Notes: generated by a model not told the origin, from the letters alone. Positions 31,836 through 44,045 are shown, counted from the stretch's first letter. The stretch is DNA of 64,000 bases from Bimastos eiseni (GCA_959347315.1 OY365809.1:44509693-44573692); one strand, 5' to 3'. Made by a program: numbers and translations.

Positions 31836-32040
31836 CCCCACCCCGGTAACTTGAAATCGATTTCAAGTTATCCCCAGTGGTAACTTGAATCCGATTTCAA
31901 GGTATACCCTCTACGATTTCAGATTACCCCCGGGGTAATATGAAATCAGCTTAAGGTTACTCCCCGGTAACTTGAAATTGATTTCAGGTTACTACCCGGT
32001 AACTTGAAATAGGTGTCAAGTTATCTTCGGTGGTAGCTAG
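31836..32040. repeat. Palindromic minisatellite, unit about 33 bp
   Basis: Six degenerate units of CCCCGGTAACTTGAAATC plus its mirror complement. Bases 31847-31870 form a perfect 24 bp palindrome centred on ATCGAT. It is intronic in the mucin gene. Confidence 0.75.
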
Positions 32041-32194
32041 AATAGTTAGGGGCCTTAGGGCAACATTACTTCACAATCGGAGTAAAATTGGTTATACATT
32101 AAAGTCAAAGACAAAAGGTAGCCCGTGCTCGGGAGACGCGTAAAATTAATCGGATTAAATTAAGATAATATACAATGTAGAAGAGTTTCCATTA

Positions 32195-32340
32195 TGAAGT
32201 TAATCAATCAAACGATCGATCAATCAATCAGTCAGTCAATCGGTCAATAGATGATCAACCAGTGAACATATAAATTAATCAATCATTCAATCGATCAGTC
32301 GATTGATCAGTCAATCAGTAAATAAATAAATCAATCAATG
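32195..32340. repeat. (AATC)n degenerate tract
   Basis: AATCAATCA, GATCGATCAATC and AGTCAGTCAATC variants, just downstream of the mucin exon's proposed donor. Confidence 0.75.
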
Positions 32341-32377
32341 TACTTTATGGTTCACACTTTGCCAGATTGAAACCCAC

Positions 32378-33291
32378 TTGTTTGTATCTCTGAGGACGCA
32401 GTAGTTAGCTCAGGACTGGTGGTTCCTGATGGTTGGGGGGTTCCTGTCTCTGCGCTTGAAGAGGTGCCCGTTTCTCCAGGAGGTGCAGATACTGTTGTTG
32501 CAGTTGTTGAACTTGGTACTGGAGTAGTCGCAGTTGCTTCAGGTGAACTACTAATTGAAGAAGTAGTTGATTGAGTAGGTGTCAAACTACTAATTGTGTT
32601 AGTTGTTGAAGTTGAATCAGTATTTGCAGATATCGTAGTATCTGTTGCAGTTGACTGTTGTGGTGTGGGTGTAGATACTGTAGACGTGGAGCTTGCACTT
32701 GATGTGATGGTCGTTGTTGTTGTAGTGTCTGTAACTTCTACCGTTGACGTTGTAGTGGGAACATTTTCGGTTGTGTTTTGCGTAACGACTGGACTTGTAG
32801 ATGCAACCGTAGTTGTAGTTTCTGTTGACATCGTCGTTGAAGTTGAAGTGATATCTTCTGTAGTTGTCGTTACAGCAGGTGATGATGTAGTACTTGTTTG
32901 TGACGATGTATACGTTGTAGAAGTCTGAGTCGTGGATTCTGCTGTAGACGTGGGAGTGCTTGTAGAAGTCTGAGTCGTGGATTCTGCTGTAGACGTGGGA
33001 GTGCTTGTAGAAGTCTGAGTCGTGGATTCTGCTGTAGACGTGGGAGTGCTTGTAGAAGTCTGAGTCGTGGATTCTGCTGTAGACGTGGGAGTGCTTGTAG
33101 AAGCTGTAGTCGGCGTAGCTGTCGATGTTGTCGTGGGTTGTGGTGTAGATGGGGTAGTGGGTGACTCAGTATCCTGTGTGGTTTCGATCGTGGTAAAGAC
33201 ATCCGTAGTATTTTCAGCTGTGCAATTGGAGTCTGTTGTGCAGTTGTACTCCATTGTGTAGGTGGTTTCATCTGCTAATGTTGTTCCAGTG
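32378..33291 (-). CDS. Mucin-like Thr/Ser-rich extracellular exon
   Basis: About 305 residues, more than half Thr or Ser, with Pro, Ala and Glu: a PTS domain expected to be densely O-glycosylated. N-glycosylation sequons occur near the start (NCT, NTT). Four identical 45 bp units (15 residues, core TPTSTAESTTQTS) lie at 32917-33096. The acceptor TTAATTCTTCAG ends at 33292. The frame runs to a stop at 32352, but a GT at 32377-32376 after ACAA gives phase 1 and joins the transmembrane exon. There is no SEA, EGF or von Willebrand domain visible, so the protein is mucin-like without assignment to a named mucin. The open frame over 900 bases with consistent Thr codons argues that it is real coding sequence. 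Confidence 0.82.
32917..33096 (-). repeat. Four identical 45 bp coding repeats in the mucin exon
   Basis: The unit starts at 32917, 32962, 33007 and 33052, with a partial fifth at 33097. Identity is complete by eye, so the expansion or homogenisation is recent. Confidence 0.9.
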
Positions 33292-33339
33292 CTGAAGAAT
33301 TAACACAAACAATCATTTAAAGTTTTTACCTGCGATAGT

Positions 33340-33830
33340 CTAGTTATTAACGTACTAGACCGGTTAGGCTACAGACCCAGGTTCAAATCCATGCCTGGAA
33401 TAGATATCTCGGGTCTGATATAGGTTTTAGACCAGGGACACCGAACGTTCACTGTCGGTTGAAAGTTGAAACGGTGAGGGAGAGGATTGGTCATCCGCTC
33501 TCATATTCCGAGGCTAAGAAAACAAAATCGCCTAATATACGACTCAACACAAAAGCCAAAGAGAAAAAAGGAAAGTCTTCAAGCGCTTCCGGAAGACAGC
33601 AGCGGGGAGAGAGAGAGCAGCTCCTTACGAAGAGGAAAAGGAGGCTGTTCCAGCTGGTGGGACCCACTTGTGCGTGGACCCATCACTGGCGACTCTCTCA
33701 GCTTACTGTGCACTGTTTTGCGAACTGATGTAAAATATTCACTAGTAATGACATCCAACATTATTTAGGTTAGCGCGGACAGTGCCTCTGATTAGCTGGA
33801 AGGAGCACTATATTAATGTTCTGTAACATT
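33340..33830 (+). mobile_element. tRNA-derived SINE, near full length
   Basis: A tRNA-like head (about 33345-33418) has an A-box-like TAGTCTAGTTATTAACG and a canonical B box GGTTCAAATCC. A body follows, including GTGGGACCCACTTGTGCGTGG and AGCTTACTGTGCACTGTTTT, and then the GCACTATATTAATGTTCTG tail. The body recurs inverted at 47265-47430. It lies in the mucin first intron, antisense to that gene. Confidence 0.6.
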
Positions 33831-33949
33831 ACGTTACACATAGTATCAACATGAATTGGATAGGATATTATGAAGGTCTGGAGTCAAACAGGCCTAGAAA
33901 ACGACTTAACTACTTCACCATTACAACCTCTTTGATCTCTGGATGGTGG

Positions 33950-34056
33950 TAGTTGCAGTTTAACAACACTCAATTGTGTGATAACAAGGATCAGTAGTGT
34001 CGCCCTAGTCCTTCATCCAGGCTTGGGGCTGGCACTGCCTGCGTGCAACCAGTGGC
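33950..34056 (+). repeat. SINE body copy (third family)
   Basis: TTGCAGTTTAACAACACTCA, GTGTGATAACAAGGATCAGT and TCCAGGCTTGGGGCTGGCAC give the full module, in the mucin first intron. Confidence 0.6.
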
Positions 34057-34329
34057 GGATTTTGATTTATGGAAACGTTATGGAATTTTTACATGTTGAA
34101 ACGAAGGGCTCCTGGCAGAGAAGCGAATCTCTCTCTCTGGTTGGTAAGGCTTAAGATCGAGGCCAACAATGGCGACAGAGACATTTAGAGTGAGACACGC
34201 TTACAGATGAACGTAAACAGATAAAGAGACAGAAACAGAGACAGAGGAGGGTCCCTTATCAGACGACCGCGCCTACTGCAAACAAGGAGTCACAGTCAAG
34301 ATGAATGACCTGATTGTGACGGGTGACAC

Positions 34330-34341
34330 AGCCAGACAGAC

Positions 34342-34374
<33 letters not shown>

Positions 34375-34488
34375 AATGGTAAATAATAGGACACACAGAC
34401 ATTCAGATGGACAGATATATAGATACACAGACAGATATATAGACAGACAGATAGAAAAACAGACATATTTTACACATATATATATATA

Positions 34489-34527
<39 letters not shown>

Positions 34528-34600
34528 CATATATACAGACAGTTAGATAAACAGACAAATAGATAGACAGGCAGATATATACACAGACAGATGGAGGCAC
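34330..34600. repeat. (ACAG)n and TA microsatellites
   Basis: CAGACAGACAGA at 34333-34373, GATA/GACA mixture to 34460, and TA at 34475-34522, in the mucin first intron. Confidence 0.8.
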
Positions 34601-34724
34601 ACCGACGGAGACTGATCGACAGAGACATACAGACAGAGGTATGCAAACATGATTGCGCTGATACAGAAGGAAATAGATAAGAAGGTCTAAGAGTCTAAGA
34701 GATAGTGACTAGAAATAAATTAGT

Positions 34725-34995
34725 AGGAGGAAAAGAAGGAGGAGGAGAAGGAGGAGGAAGAGGACGAAGAGGAAGAGGTGGAGAATGATTGGAAGGAGGA
34801 TTGGCAGGAGAAGAGGGAGAGAGCAGAGTATCCGGATTGAGAGGGCGGAACAGCAGAGGAAGAGGTCTGTCAGAAGAGAGTTACGTATAGGAAACCGAAA
34901 GAGAGAGACAGAGACAGAGAAAGAGAGACAGAGACAGAGACAGAGAGAGACAGAGAGAGACAGAGAGACAGAGAGACAGAGAGAGAGAAAGAGAA
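34725..34995. repeat. GGA/GAGACA polypurine tract
   Basis: AGGAGGAGAAGGAGGAGGAA gives way to GAGACAGAGACAGAGA repeats. Frames are spurious. Confidence 0.8.
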
Positions 34996-34999
34996 ACTG

Positions 35000-35659
35000 A
35001 CAGAGAGGAGATGAAGATGAAACTGATCACGAATAGAGTCATAAATATAAATGAGTCACTGACACTGTGAATGTAATTGTATGCGCAGGTAGCAATGATT
35101 ACTATAAATGTAATCCCATCAAGCAATCAATCAATCAATTCAAAATAATTGCAATTGTAACTCAATCGATCTATAGTAATTGTAAATGTAATCTCATCAA
35201 TCAGCCAATCTATTGTAAGTGTAGATGTACCTCAATCAATCTACGGTAATTGTAAAATGTAACGCACTCGATTTATAGTAATTGCACATGTAATTCAATC
35301 AATCATTCTTTGTTCATTAGTTTATAGCAAATTATAAGCAATATCTATTATCTACAAAGGGAAATTGCAGAGACCCTAAAATCCTAAATGGATCTCTAAG
35401 CCCGCTAGCAGGGAACAAAAACTTAACTGAGCAACGTTAGTAATGCAGTAGTGTAGGCACACATGGTATATTTCCTTGAGATGTAATTGCTGAAGAATAA
35501 AAAATCATAGTCTATATCCTGGTTCAGTGGTTAAATCGTTATCTTTTTCATTCTCAGAATTATTAGCGTAATTTACACTTAAAGCTCGCCAGTCAAGAAG
35601 ACTGATGCGTGGGAGTTGTACTAGGCACCAACAGCTACTAGGATGGCTCTCTCTCTCCG

Positions 35660-35697
<38 letters not shown>

Positions 35698-36880
35698 TTC
35701 TCTGTCTCGGTCTCTCTGTCTCTCTGTCTCTTGCTCTCTCTCTGTTTCCTGTGTGCCTGTTTTTTCTATCTCTTTTGGAGAAAAAATGGTCTCTGTAAGT
35801 TGAATATACAAGAAGAAATCCAAATGAGATTAGGCCTACAGTAAGTTAAATATCGGCAAACTAAGGAAAGTTCCATGTCTTCACGGTATTTGCACGAGAT
35901 TGAATATCGATATTTTAGTAGGAATGACAATAGGCCTAAGTTTGCACCTTCCGTGTTAAGAGCTGGTCAACAAGATGTTAAGAAATCGGTTCGAGCAGAC
36001 TTCACGACTTGTTTATAACGTTTCCGTCAACAGTGACTTCAGGAAGGAGTAGAGGACAATTTTCGGTTGCGACTTGAAAAGTATATAAATTATTATTAGT
36101 GTTATCGAGGTTCAGGTTATGCTCATTAGCTCGACACTACTTCACTATTTTATTAGTTCAATATGTATTACCTCACACAGTGTAGTAAGACAAAAGAGAT
36201 CTTGAGAATAGAAAATGTTAGCATCACTTGAAAAAGAATTAACTGCACGAGGGAAGAGATGTTAACTTATGAGGCTCGATGATGTATTTTAAGGAAGGGC
36301 AGAGGGTCTGTGATAGATCCTTGTGGAACTTGGAAATTGATCGCTTGTATAATAAAACTAAATATATATCACATTAATAAAACTGTTGAGAACGATAATT
36401 AATCAACGTTACTGATGAACAAATTCAATTGAGTAGGCTACCTCTGATAAAGTGGTAACCTAATATTTTAGTAAAATACCGTGATTTAGGGTATCGACGG
36501 TTTTCGCTTAAATACTGCAATGGCATTATTAGTTTTATTACTCTTGCTTCAACGATTTTATCTTGGGTATTAAGAAATGCCATTTAGGGTGAAAGGCCCA
36601 AGTGGAAACCAAATTGGAAGGGATTAGTGAATTCGTTTCTTCGATGAATTTGCCTAGTCTTATAGGCATTAGGTTTTCATTGTTTTTAATAAAAGAATGG
36701 AAGGACAGACAAGGACCTGTTGCTGGCTACATCTCCCTTTTCGCCTTTTTGACAAAAATAGGCACTATACCTTGGTAGCATTAGACTTGAGGGAAGTCAC
36801 TGCCACCCGGTTTGAAGTGATCATTTTAAAATTTTAGCTAGTGGTTCAGTTATACAATACAATTCAACTATAATTTGATA
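35000..36880. other. Mucin first intron, low-complexity and unique parts
   Basis: TCAATCAATC and TGTAAATGTAAT repeats at 35100-35310, a CT run at 35645-35740, otherwise AT-rich sequence without recognised elements. Confidence 0.5.
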
Positions 36881-37049
36881 TTGCCCTTCTTACAATTATA
36901 GTTCAGAAGTGCACACAAGCCTCGACGGCGCAATTGCAGATATATTGCAGAGCTATTTTGTACGAAGGAATGCACAGTAACTCCTCGGACGCGGATCGAA
37001 CCCGTACTCTACGCGTTTACAGGCCGACCGCTCTGACTATCGGTCACAG
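36881..37049 (-). mobile_element. tRNA-derived SINE (second family), inverted
   Basis: On the minus strand it reads GACCGATAGTCAGAGCGGTC, GGGTTCGATCC, TAGCTCTGCAATA and AATTGCGCCGTCGAGGC, matching the element at 20113-20308. It lies in the mucin first intron in the same orientation as the gene. Confidence 0.6.
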
Positions 37050-37556
37050 TTATACAATAAAGAGGGTTGCGATCGATTTCCTCTGTTCCTCTGTTCTTTT
37101 ATACTGTGGGACACTTTCTAATTGAAGAAGTTAGACTTAGGCCTACTATTTATTTAGGGGATGCCTCCCCGAGTCCAAAAGAATTACAATGCGAAGGGGG
37201 TTAAATAGTTCTCAAAGGTTCGTGTCGACATATGATTTGTGCAACGCTGACAGACTTCAGAAAACTAGTTACATTATATTTACACTTCCACCAAGCATGT
37301 GGTGGGATGGATCTGACGAGTAGGCATGCGGTAGTTATTTCATACATTTGGCCAAATTCCTAACCATATATCCATCCCGAAATAGTAAGCCTATTTTTCA
37401 ATATATGGCCTAGTTGTAATAAGTATTGTCTATAGGCCTACAGAGACCTCAGCAACTTATCGCAGATCACCATGAAACAGTAATAAAATTGCTTACATGC
37501 AATTGTGCGAAATTTTAAATTTGACAGAGCAGTATTATTTCTCGTATGAATCTCAC

Positions 37557-37663
37557 CTCTGTGTCTGTGTGGTCGCTGAGTAACTCGTTGCGATCAACAA
37601 ACTCGCAGTGCACAACGTTAACCATAAGTAACTAACTGGTGACATCTTTACAAACGGTTTCAT
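37557..37663 (-). CDS. Mucin-like membrane protein exon 1: signal peptide
   Basis: On the minus strand an ATG at 37663 opens 35 codons beginning MKPFVKMSPVSYLWL, followed by a hydrophobic core (LTLCTASLLIA) and a small-residue region (TSYSA), a typical cleavable signal peptide. A second ATG at 37645 could serve instead. The exon ends AG|GTGAGA in phase 2, exactly the phase needed by the mucin-domain exon (AG plus C gives Ser). This exon escapes simple ORF scans because the frame ends at the splice site. The next exon is 4.3 kb away, so the join is inferred from phase, strand and domain logic. A transcript read would settle it. Confidence 0.72.
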
Positions 37664-39189
37664 CTTCCCGAATCTTTTCCGTAACGATTTTTTTCCTAGA
37701 ACTCTTAAAATCTCCTACTTTCGACTGTAGACGACCTTCGTTCAGACTAACATTTACAAAAGCTCTAAAACGTCCTGCAATGTTGCGTAACGATCCAAAA
37801 TCCGACTTTACTCTCGGATACAGACGGATAACTAAGTTCAGCGTATAATAGTAAAAAAAACTATATCTCACTACATAAACTGTTTCGCTAGATAGACTGT
37901 GTTCTGACTTTCTTCGAAATGCTTGTCGCTAGAGATACAGGAAGACAACTCGACGCACCACTGATCTCTCTCTCTCTCTCTCTTTCTCGATCTCTCTCAC
38001 ACACACACACACTCTATCTGTCACGGTCGTCCTAACCTTCGTGCGTCTAATGTTCAACTAACAATCGAGAAGACACAAACCAAGTATAGTTTCGAGGCGT
38101 TCGTAGCATCCCCTTTGAGAGCGTTAGTCCTCTCTCAACTTGAGAAAACGCTGATGATTGGTCAGAGAATCGTCGTTGCCTTATACGTCTATCGTTAAGC
38201 CTGCGACTGTTTGGCAGGCCTCTGTATACGAGAAGAACAACGAGGCAGAGGAGGTTATCGTGGGAATACTTCATAGAAAATTATTCAGTCCACTTGAAAC
38301 AATTGCGTGCGGCCCATTATTTGTCTAAGGAAGTTATAAATGATGTCTCGCTGAATCGGCGAATGAATAACGGATGAAACTGCGCACGCGCGACGTGGAG
38401 ATGATTAAGTGTGTCTCTTCTTTGTGAAATCAAGCGCTACATAAATTCACTTGTTAGCATTAAATGGCATTAACAGGACATGGCAAAAACATTTTTTTCA
38501 AATTACATTTAATCCTATTACATTATGTTATACTCTATGACATTGGAAAATGTTACAACGTATTAAATTACCTTCAATTGGAGTAACCTATGCAGTAAAT
38601 CGCCACAATCCATTTCGATAGGTGATTCAGGAAGTGGGCAATTCCAAAAGTTATGACGTCATCAACTATATTGCACCGTGACTTCATGCCTGCATTGGTT
38701 GACGATATCATCCTTGTTTATTGCCATCTTGCCAACGCCGAGGCGGAATCTCTTCAATTCGGCAGATTTACGACACAATCTCAAGTAGGCTCGCAACGGG
38801 ACAATCCATTGGAACCTCTACTCTTCTGACCAAATCCTCTGCTCTCGTCAATGGCCTTCTAGGACCGCATCCTGGGCGGGGATTCTTAGGTGGTGTAGGC
38901 GAATGTCGACTGGATCGAGGGAGGATACTCTGAAGTATGAACTTGGTCTCTCGCTCTCCCGATGGCTTTGGCATAAACGACATCTGATGCAGTTCGCCAG
39001 GCCAGTCCATCGTCGGCCCTGCTCATTGGGGCTCCGCTCTCGCCGACGGGGGCCCTGCTTTTACCACCCGACGCCTGCGTGGCCGATCTTTGCGACTGGA
39101 ACTCATCGCAAGACTGGACGCCCTACTGGTCCTCAGAGACCCAATCGGTCGCCTGAAGCTGATGCACTTTTTAGATGCACCCCAAACTC
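37664..39189. other. Upstream region of the mucin gene
   Basis: It holds the presumed 5' UTR and promoter of the mucin gene (minus strand), CT and CA runs at 37967-38013, and a GC-richer block 38700-39180 with open frames on both strands but no recognised domain, possibly an old retroelement piece. Confidence 0.35.
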
Positions 39190-39291
39190 CTCCACTGTTC
39201 GCTTTCTGACAGTGCTAGTCCCAATCTTGGGGAAGGAGGAGGACGACGCTGATGATCTTTGCTACCAAACAGTGTCGTTAAACTGCCACTC
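39190..39291 (-). repeat. SINE body copy (third family), inverted
   Basis: GACAGTGCTAGTCCCAATCT and GATGATCTTTGCTACCAAAC are the complement of the module. Confidence 0.6.
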
Positions 39292-41126
39292 CTTATGCAG
39301 AGATGCCGCGAAGACATTATTCTGGAAATATAGTTGGCCAATGGATGCAGAGGGATTGGGAGTTAGAGGGGTACCCTCTCCACCCACTCCAATCGCTACC
39401 CAAATAAATCAACATTAATTTATTAATTCGATATATTAGTAGCTTCTAAATCACCCGTATCGAATACACAACGTATCAAGCGATGGTGCTCCATAACCAA
39501 TCCGTATTCAGTTCAAAATGTTAAAGATCATACCACTAAAGCGCTTCTGAAAGGATAGTGCTGTGTGACGCGCTACATAAATGAGCAGATACAATACACT
39601 GCAATATTATACAATGCAATACAAAACAATGATAAAATACAATAGAATGCAGCGCAATATAAACAGAAGGATGTAACCTGTGGTGAATGAGCCTGAAACT
39701 AATGCTCCTAATGTTTCTATAGGCACTGAGTGGATTTTCTTGGGTCTTGTAGGCTACCTACCATTGTCTCTCTCTGTGCCCAGCCCACGAAACATTTTGC
39801 CAACAGAACTGCGGAGAAATTTCGAGGGTGGCTGCAGGCTTTAAAAAGCCACAATTGGGACAATAATAATATTCATTGTTGAAACAATGAACGTCATCGT
39901 TTACTAGTCACATTGGTCTGCGGAAGACTAAGGTTTTAGGCCAGCACGGTCATTGCTTCAACGCGTGTAGGTCTAAGTACAAGGGCCACACCCTATATAA
40001 CAATAGTCTTCTTCAGTCTTCGCCTAAAGATACTAGCTTCTGTCATGGATACGCGTTTCTTATGACGTAGAAGTTGTGACATGCGCGTGAGAGCTATTTC
40101 AGGAATTTCGAGAATGCCCCAAGAGATATATAGTTTTTGATCATGAGCTTTGGGATCGGTTATGTTTTTCGTGTAATTTGGCTGAGATGATTATAGTGTT
40201 GGCAATTCAGCCTCAGGCTATTGAGTGTTGACTCAGTGTATTACGTAATTGTATGTCCTATTATAGACCTAATGTAATTTTAGACGATGGGTCTTTGTAG
40301 TCTATCTGGATAACGTTTTATGTACTCCACTGTTTAAGCAAGGCTGCATTTCTTATCTGCTCTATCTGACTCGGAGTGTAGGCCAACTGGCAATCATCTC
40401 TTAGAAGAGATTATCGTTTAAGTTGGAGAATTGGGATAGTTGGTTGAAAAGGACAATTACTGTCTACTCATGCCAGTCAAGATGTGTTTTATTAATGATG
40501 CACTAATTGCTAAATTGTTAAGACTCTTTATGCAATGCAATACATTGCAACTGTAATTTCATAATAGCCTCCTTACAGACAGTTCTGAAGTGTACTATTA
40601 TGAAGGCGGGCAACCCTTGCCTGAGCTGAACTGGAAGCACCTTTGAACAGGTAGTGGTAATTAAAAGAGGCGCTATATAAGGGCTCTGAATGAATGAATA
40701 ACTGAATGAATTAATGATTTAATGAAGAGATGGATGGACGGATGTTCTTGGTTGGATTGATGGACTGGTTGATTGATTGATTGATTAATTATCAGCAATT
40801 ATGACGATACCAACAATTTTGCTGAACATTCTGTGTTTGATGTTTAGGATGCTTTCTAAAACTGCTAGGCCCTGCGAATTATTTTTTTATGCGGATCACA
40901 ACATAGTCTCATTTGCTCCCCTTAATTATTACACTGTTTGAACGCAGAGTTGTCACGTTAATCTAAAGGCCGTCTACTGACCAATCTCCCAAGTATCGAC
41001 GTGACCTCATCGCCCACTTCTCTTCGCACGTAGCGCTGTCTAGCCACAGCTACATTGGTAGTTTTGGTATACAAGCGTAGGCCGCGTATCATGCGCCTTG
41101 GAGAAGAATCATTACAATTATCCAGA
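39292..41126. other. Intergenic stretch
   Basis: AT-rich. A 30 bp segment at 40976-41008 (TGACCAATCTCCCAAGTA, GTGACCTCA) is shared with 24326-24357. No gene. Confidence 0.5.
40660..40730 (+). repeat. LINE/SINE 3'-tail fragment
   Basis: TTAAAAGAGGCGCTATATAA followed by GAATGAATGAATAACTGAA. Other orphan tails with the same word are at 24900-24925, 51508-51530 (inverted), 54012-54035 and 55622-55670. Confidence 0.5.
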
Positions 41127-41860
41127 GAATGATCATAAGCATGATGTCATTGATGTACTAATATACATGTAAACTGATCTTGAGAATGTTACTCGTGAGA
41201 ATGATCAAAAGAATGTTAATGAGAAGGATCCTGAGAATGTTCATAAGAATGATGTTGATGATGTTACTGGTAAAAATTATTGCAAAAAAAATGAGGTCGT
41301 TCAAAATCTGACTTTATCCGGTGATATAGTTCTGGACGATAATGACTTGGAAAACGTCATAGTACTTAATTCGGTAATACTTTAACAGACAAAACTTGAA
41401 TCAAAGTTACACTTGGCAATAAGAAGGATCCAGAGCAAGCAACACATGAAGATGAAGCCCAAGGCAATATGACTCAAACGTAGGCACAAAGACAAGCAAA
41501 TTGTCTGTCCCTGGTATTTCTAAAATGACTGTTGAATCAAATATACTGATAAAGCATAGCTCTCAAATAAAAAGCTATTAATGAGTCTTCTAAACCTGTG
41601 GGTAGTAAGACAGATGGTAGGCATGAACAGTTCAAGAACACACATTTACATAAGGGTCAACTAGCCTTGCCTTGACCTCTGAAAATAAATGACGTGCCTA
41701 TAGAACAGTCCTTGAATGGGGCTAGTGAAGCAACCACTATGAGCTTATCGGCATCATAAGCCTTGCATTTGTTCAAAGAAATTACGGCACAAGCAGAAGA
41801 TGAAGTTTTTCAGGCGTAGAAAAAGTCATGATAATACTCACACAAAACGAAGTGAAGAAG
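41127..41860 (+). pseudogene. Decayed coding sequence of unknown origin
   Basis: Long stretches read as protein with scattered stops: an Asn/Asp/Lys-rich segment with a repeating EN(D/V)xxKxDV pattern (TRENDQKNVNEKDPENVHKN), then NEVVQNLTLSGDIVLDDND, and later ALHLFKEITAQAEDEVFQ. Frames shift several times. The codon-like pattern differs from the surrounding intergenic DNA. No family was recognised. Confidence 0.3.
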
Positions 41861-41870
41861 ACTAAACTTT

Positions 41871-42650
41871 AAAATGAAGTAATCTCTGTGGAGATAGTCT
41901 CACAGTTAGCCTATCCTATACTTTATCAAAGCCCCGTCCTTTTTCCCACCTCCTGATATATGAATCTCCACTAAGGAGTAAGGAAGTTGTACCGTTGGTA
42001 AAGGGGTGTTGTATGGAATCGAGGAGACAGAGGAAGACCTGTCTGAACTGGCAAAGCCATTGGTGTAGTTCAGCTCAAACGGATTGAATAAAACAACCCC
42101 ATCGCGCTCGTACAAGGAAAAGATTTGCCGCTTTCTATTCAGGCCTTTGGCAGAAAGTTTAAGAAACATGTATTTCATATGTACCAAAATCAGATGAGAT
42201 ACGAGATGTGATAGTTGTGAATATTTTAGTCGTACAAATCTCAATGCCCCAGTCCTGCAAAATTTACATCCGTTGCAGTGAAAATTATGCATTATGAATC
42301 ATTTCCAAATTCATACGTTAAGAAGAGTGTGTAAATTGTCATAAAAATCTCAACCCTGCTCATAGTAGTTGACCTGAATATAAAAGGACACAGGATATTT
42401 TAGTAATCATGGCTCTGGGCTCTGGGCTCTATAGAGTGGTGTCTTAGGAAAAGTCTCAAGAGTATACAAGCAGAAAAGGAAGTACTCCAGTTGAGATCAA
42501 TCAACAAGTCGTAGAGGGAATACTGTTGGGCTACTAATAATGGCACGGATTACGACTACTTGCGCGACTTCACTCTTTGTGAAGAGGACCGGATAGAGCC
42601 TAAAATTAGCATGCGCCAAACACGCCGACGCATGCAAACATGCAGACAGA
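41871..42650. other. Intergenic stretch
   Basis: A 128-codon minus-strand frame (41906-42292) has no recognised domain or splice support. Confidence 0.4.
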
Positions 42651-42676
42651 CAGACAGGCAGACAGACAGACAGACA

Positions 42677-43013
<337 letters not shown>

Positions 43014-43069
43014 AAACAGAATGATAATGACAGGCAAGTAGAAAAGAGGAGGAAAAGATAAGTGAAATT

Positions 43070-43360
43070 TATGTATAGCGCCTCTTCAAGGTGACTACAC
43101 TCAGAGTCGCTCCCAACCCCAGTGTGGCCAAATAAAGTGGTCTTAAGGTGAGAAGGTATCCTTGGATGGTATCGAAGAGTCAAAGGGATGCCATTACAAA
43201 TCGAAGCCCTACCACTGAGAAGGCACGGCTATGCCTAGTGGAGGTGCGAGCAAGAGGAACATAGAGGAGACCCTGTTCAGCCGAGCGGAGAGTGCACGAG
43301 TACCAAGCACCAAAGTGGGGTATACAGAGCTCGACCAGGCAAGTAGAAGCGAGACCTAGC
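43070..43360 (-). repeat. Dispersed repeat with LINE/SINE tail, inverted
   Basis: TATAGCGCCTCTTCAAGGTG at its left is the complement of the common tail. The rest (GTGGCCAAATAAAGTGGTCT, AGAGGAACATAGAGGAGACC) is a mid-length element body. No frame was recognised. Confidence 0.45.
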
Positions 43361-43905
43361 AGACATCATAGTCAGCAACAGCATCATCATTATCATCACC
43401 ACAATTTACTTTGAGGTAACTCGACAATCGGTTAGTTAGAGCTAACAACTAGTGTTGAAGAGTAGTCGTCGATATTCATTGAATAGGTGTTGGAGCAGTT
43501 AATGATATCGCGTGAAGGTAAACGCCCATTTGAATTGGACCATATTCAACAGCGAAGAAGGTCGAATCTCAGCCGAATCTCTTGGATTATCTTGCTGAGT
43601 AAGTTTAACGGCCTTGCCAAAAATAAACCGATCTCTATCTCTCTGGCGATAGCTCTACCTTGTTATCGTCTCATGTTCTTCATAGCGAATCAATCGCAGT
43701 CTCGATTAGATATGGTGTACCTATATTGTACTTTGGAGTGGTTGAATTCTCGATTTGCCTACTAACATGAATGAACAGGAATGCAATCAACTCTTAAGAC
43801 GTCCAACTTCAGACGAATCCAGTCAAGGACGTGGCTCAACGCGTGATCAGCAAATGCAACCATGGGCGTTTTCCTAGCGGCCATATTTATCATTTGACCC
43901 ATGGT

Positions 43906-44045
43906 CCGATTTGTCAAAGAAGGAGCGGAGGGTTGGCGCTAATGAGAATCTCTTGGAATCTGAAGAATTCCCTAGGACATCGACATCAGTGTAGCTCAGA
44001 CTGGGCTACAACCCTCTGATTCCCTCTCGGCAAATCGGACACTGC
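43906..44045. mobile_element. Short MITE sharing termini with the 3.3 kb foldback
   Basis: The left end TCCGATTTGTCAAAGAAG and the reverse complement of the right end AGTGTCCGATTTGCCGAGAG form an inverted repeat about 140 bp long in total, with inner GGAGGGTTGG against its complement. The terminal word GTCCGATTTGTCGAGG is shared with the element at 3268. Confidence 0.45.

Larger units (their letters stand above)
31496..37663 (-). other. Mucin-like type I membrane glycoprotein gene (partial)
   Basis: The three exons in order give a signal peptide, a PTS-rich ectodomain of about 305 residues, one transmembrane helix and a basic stop-transfer segment: a small cell-surface mucin of about 377 residues so far. 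All junction phases agree (2, then 1, then 2 open). The first intron (33292-37556) contains a SINE, TA and GACA microsatellites, GGA tracts and another SINE. The second intron (31608-32377) contains AATC repeats and a palindromic minisatellite. The 3' end is missing or unrecognised. Confidence 0.7.

Noticed and set aside
31836..32040. CRISPR-like array of palindromic repeats
   Set aside because: There are no unique spacers between units, units are degenerate, and the DNA is animal.
32596..32928. A 110-codon Val-rich plus-strand frame
   Set aside because: It is the antisense shadow of the Thr-rich mucin exon.
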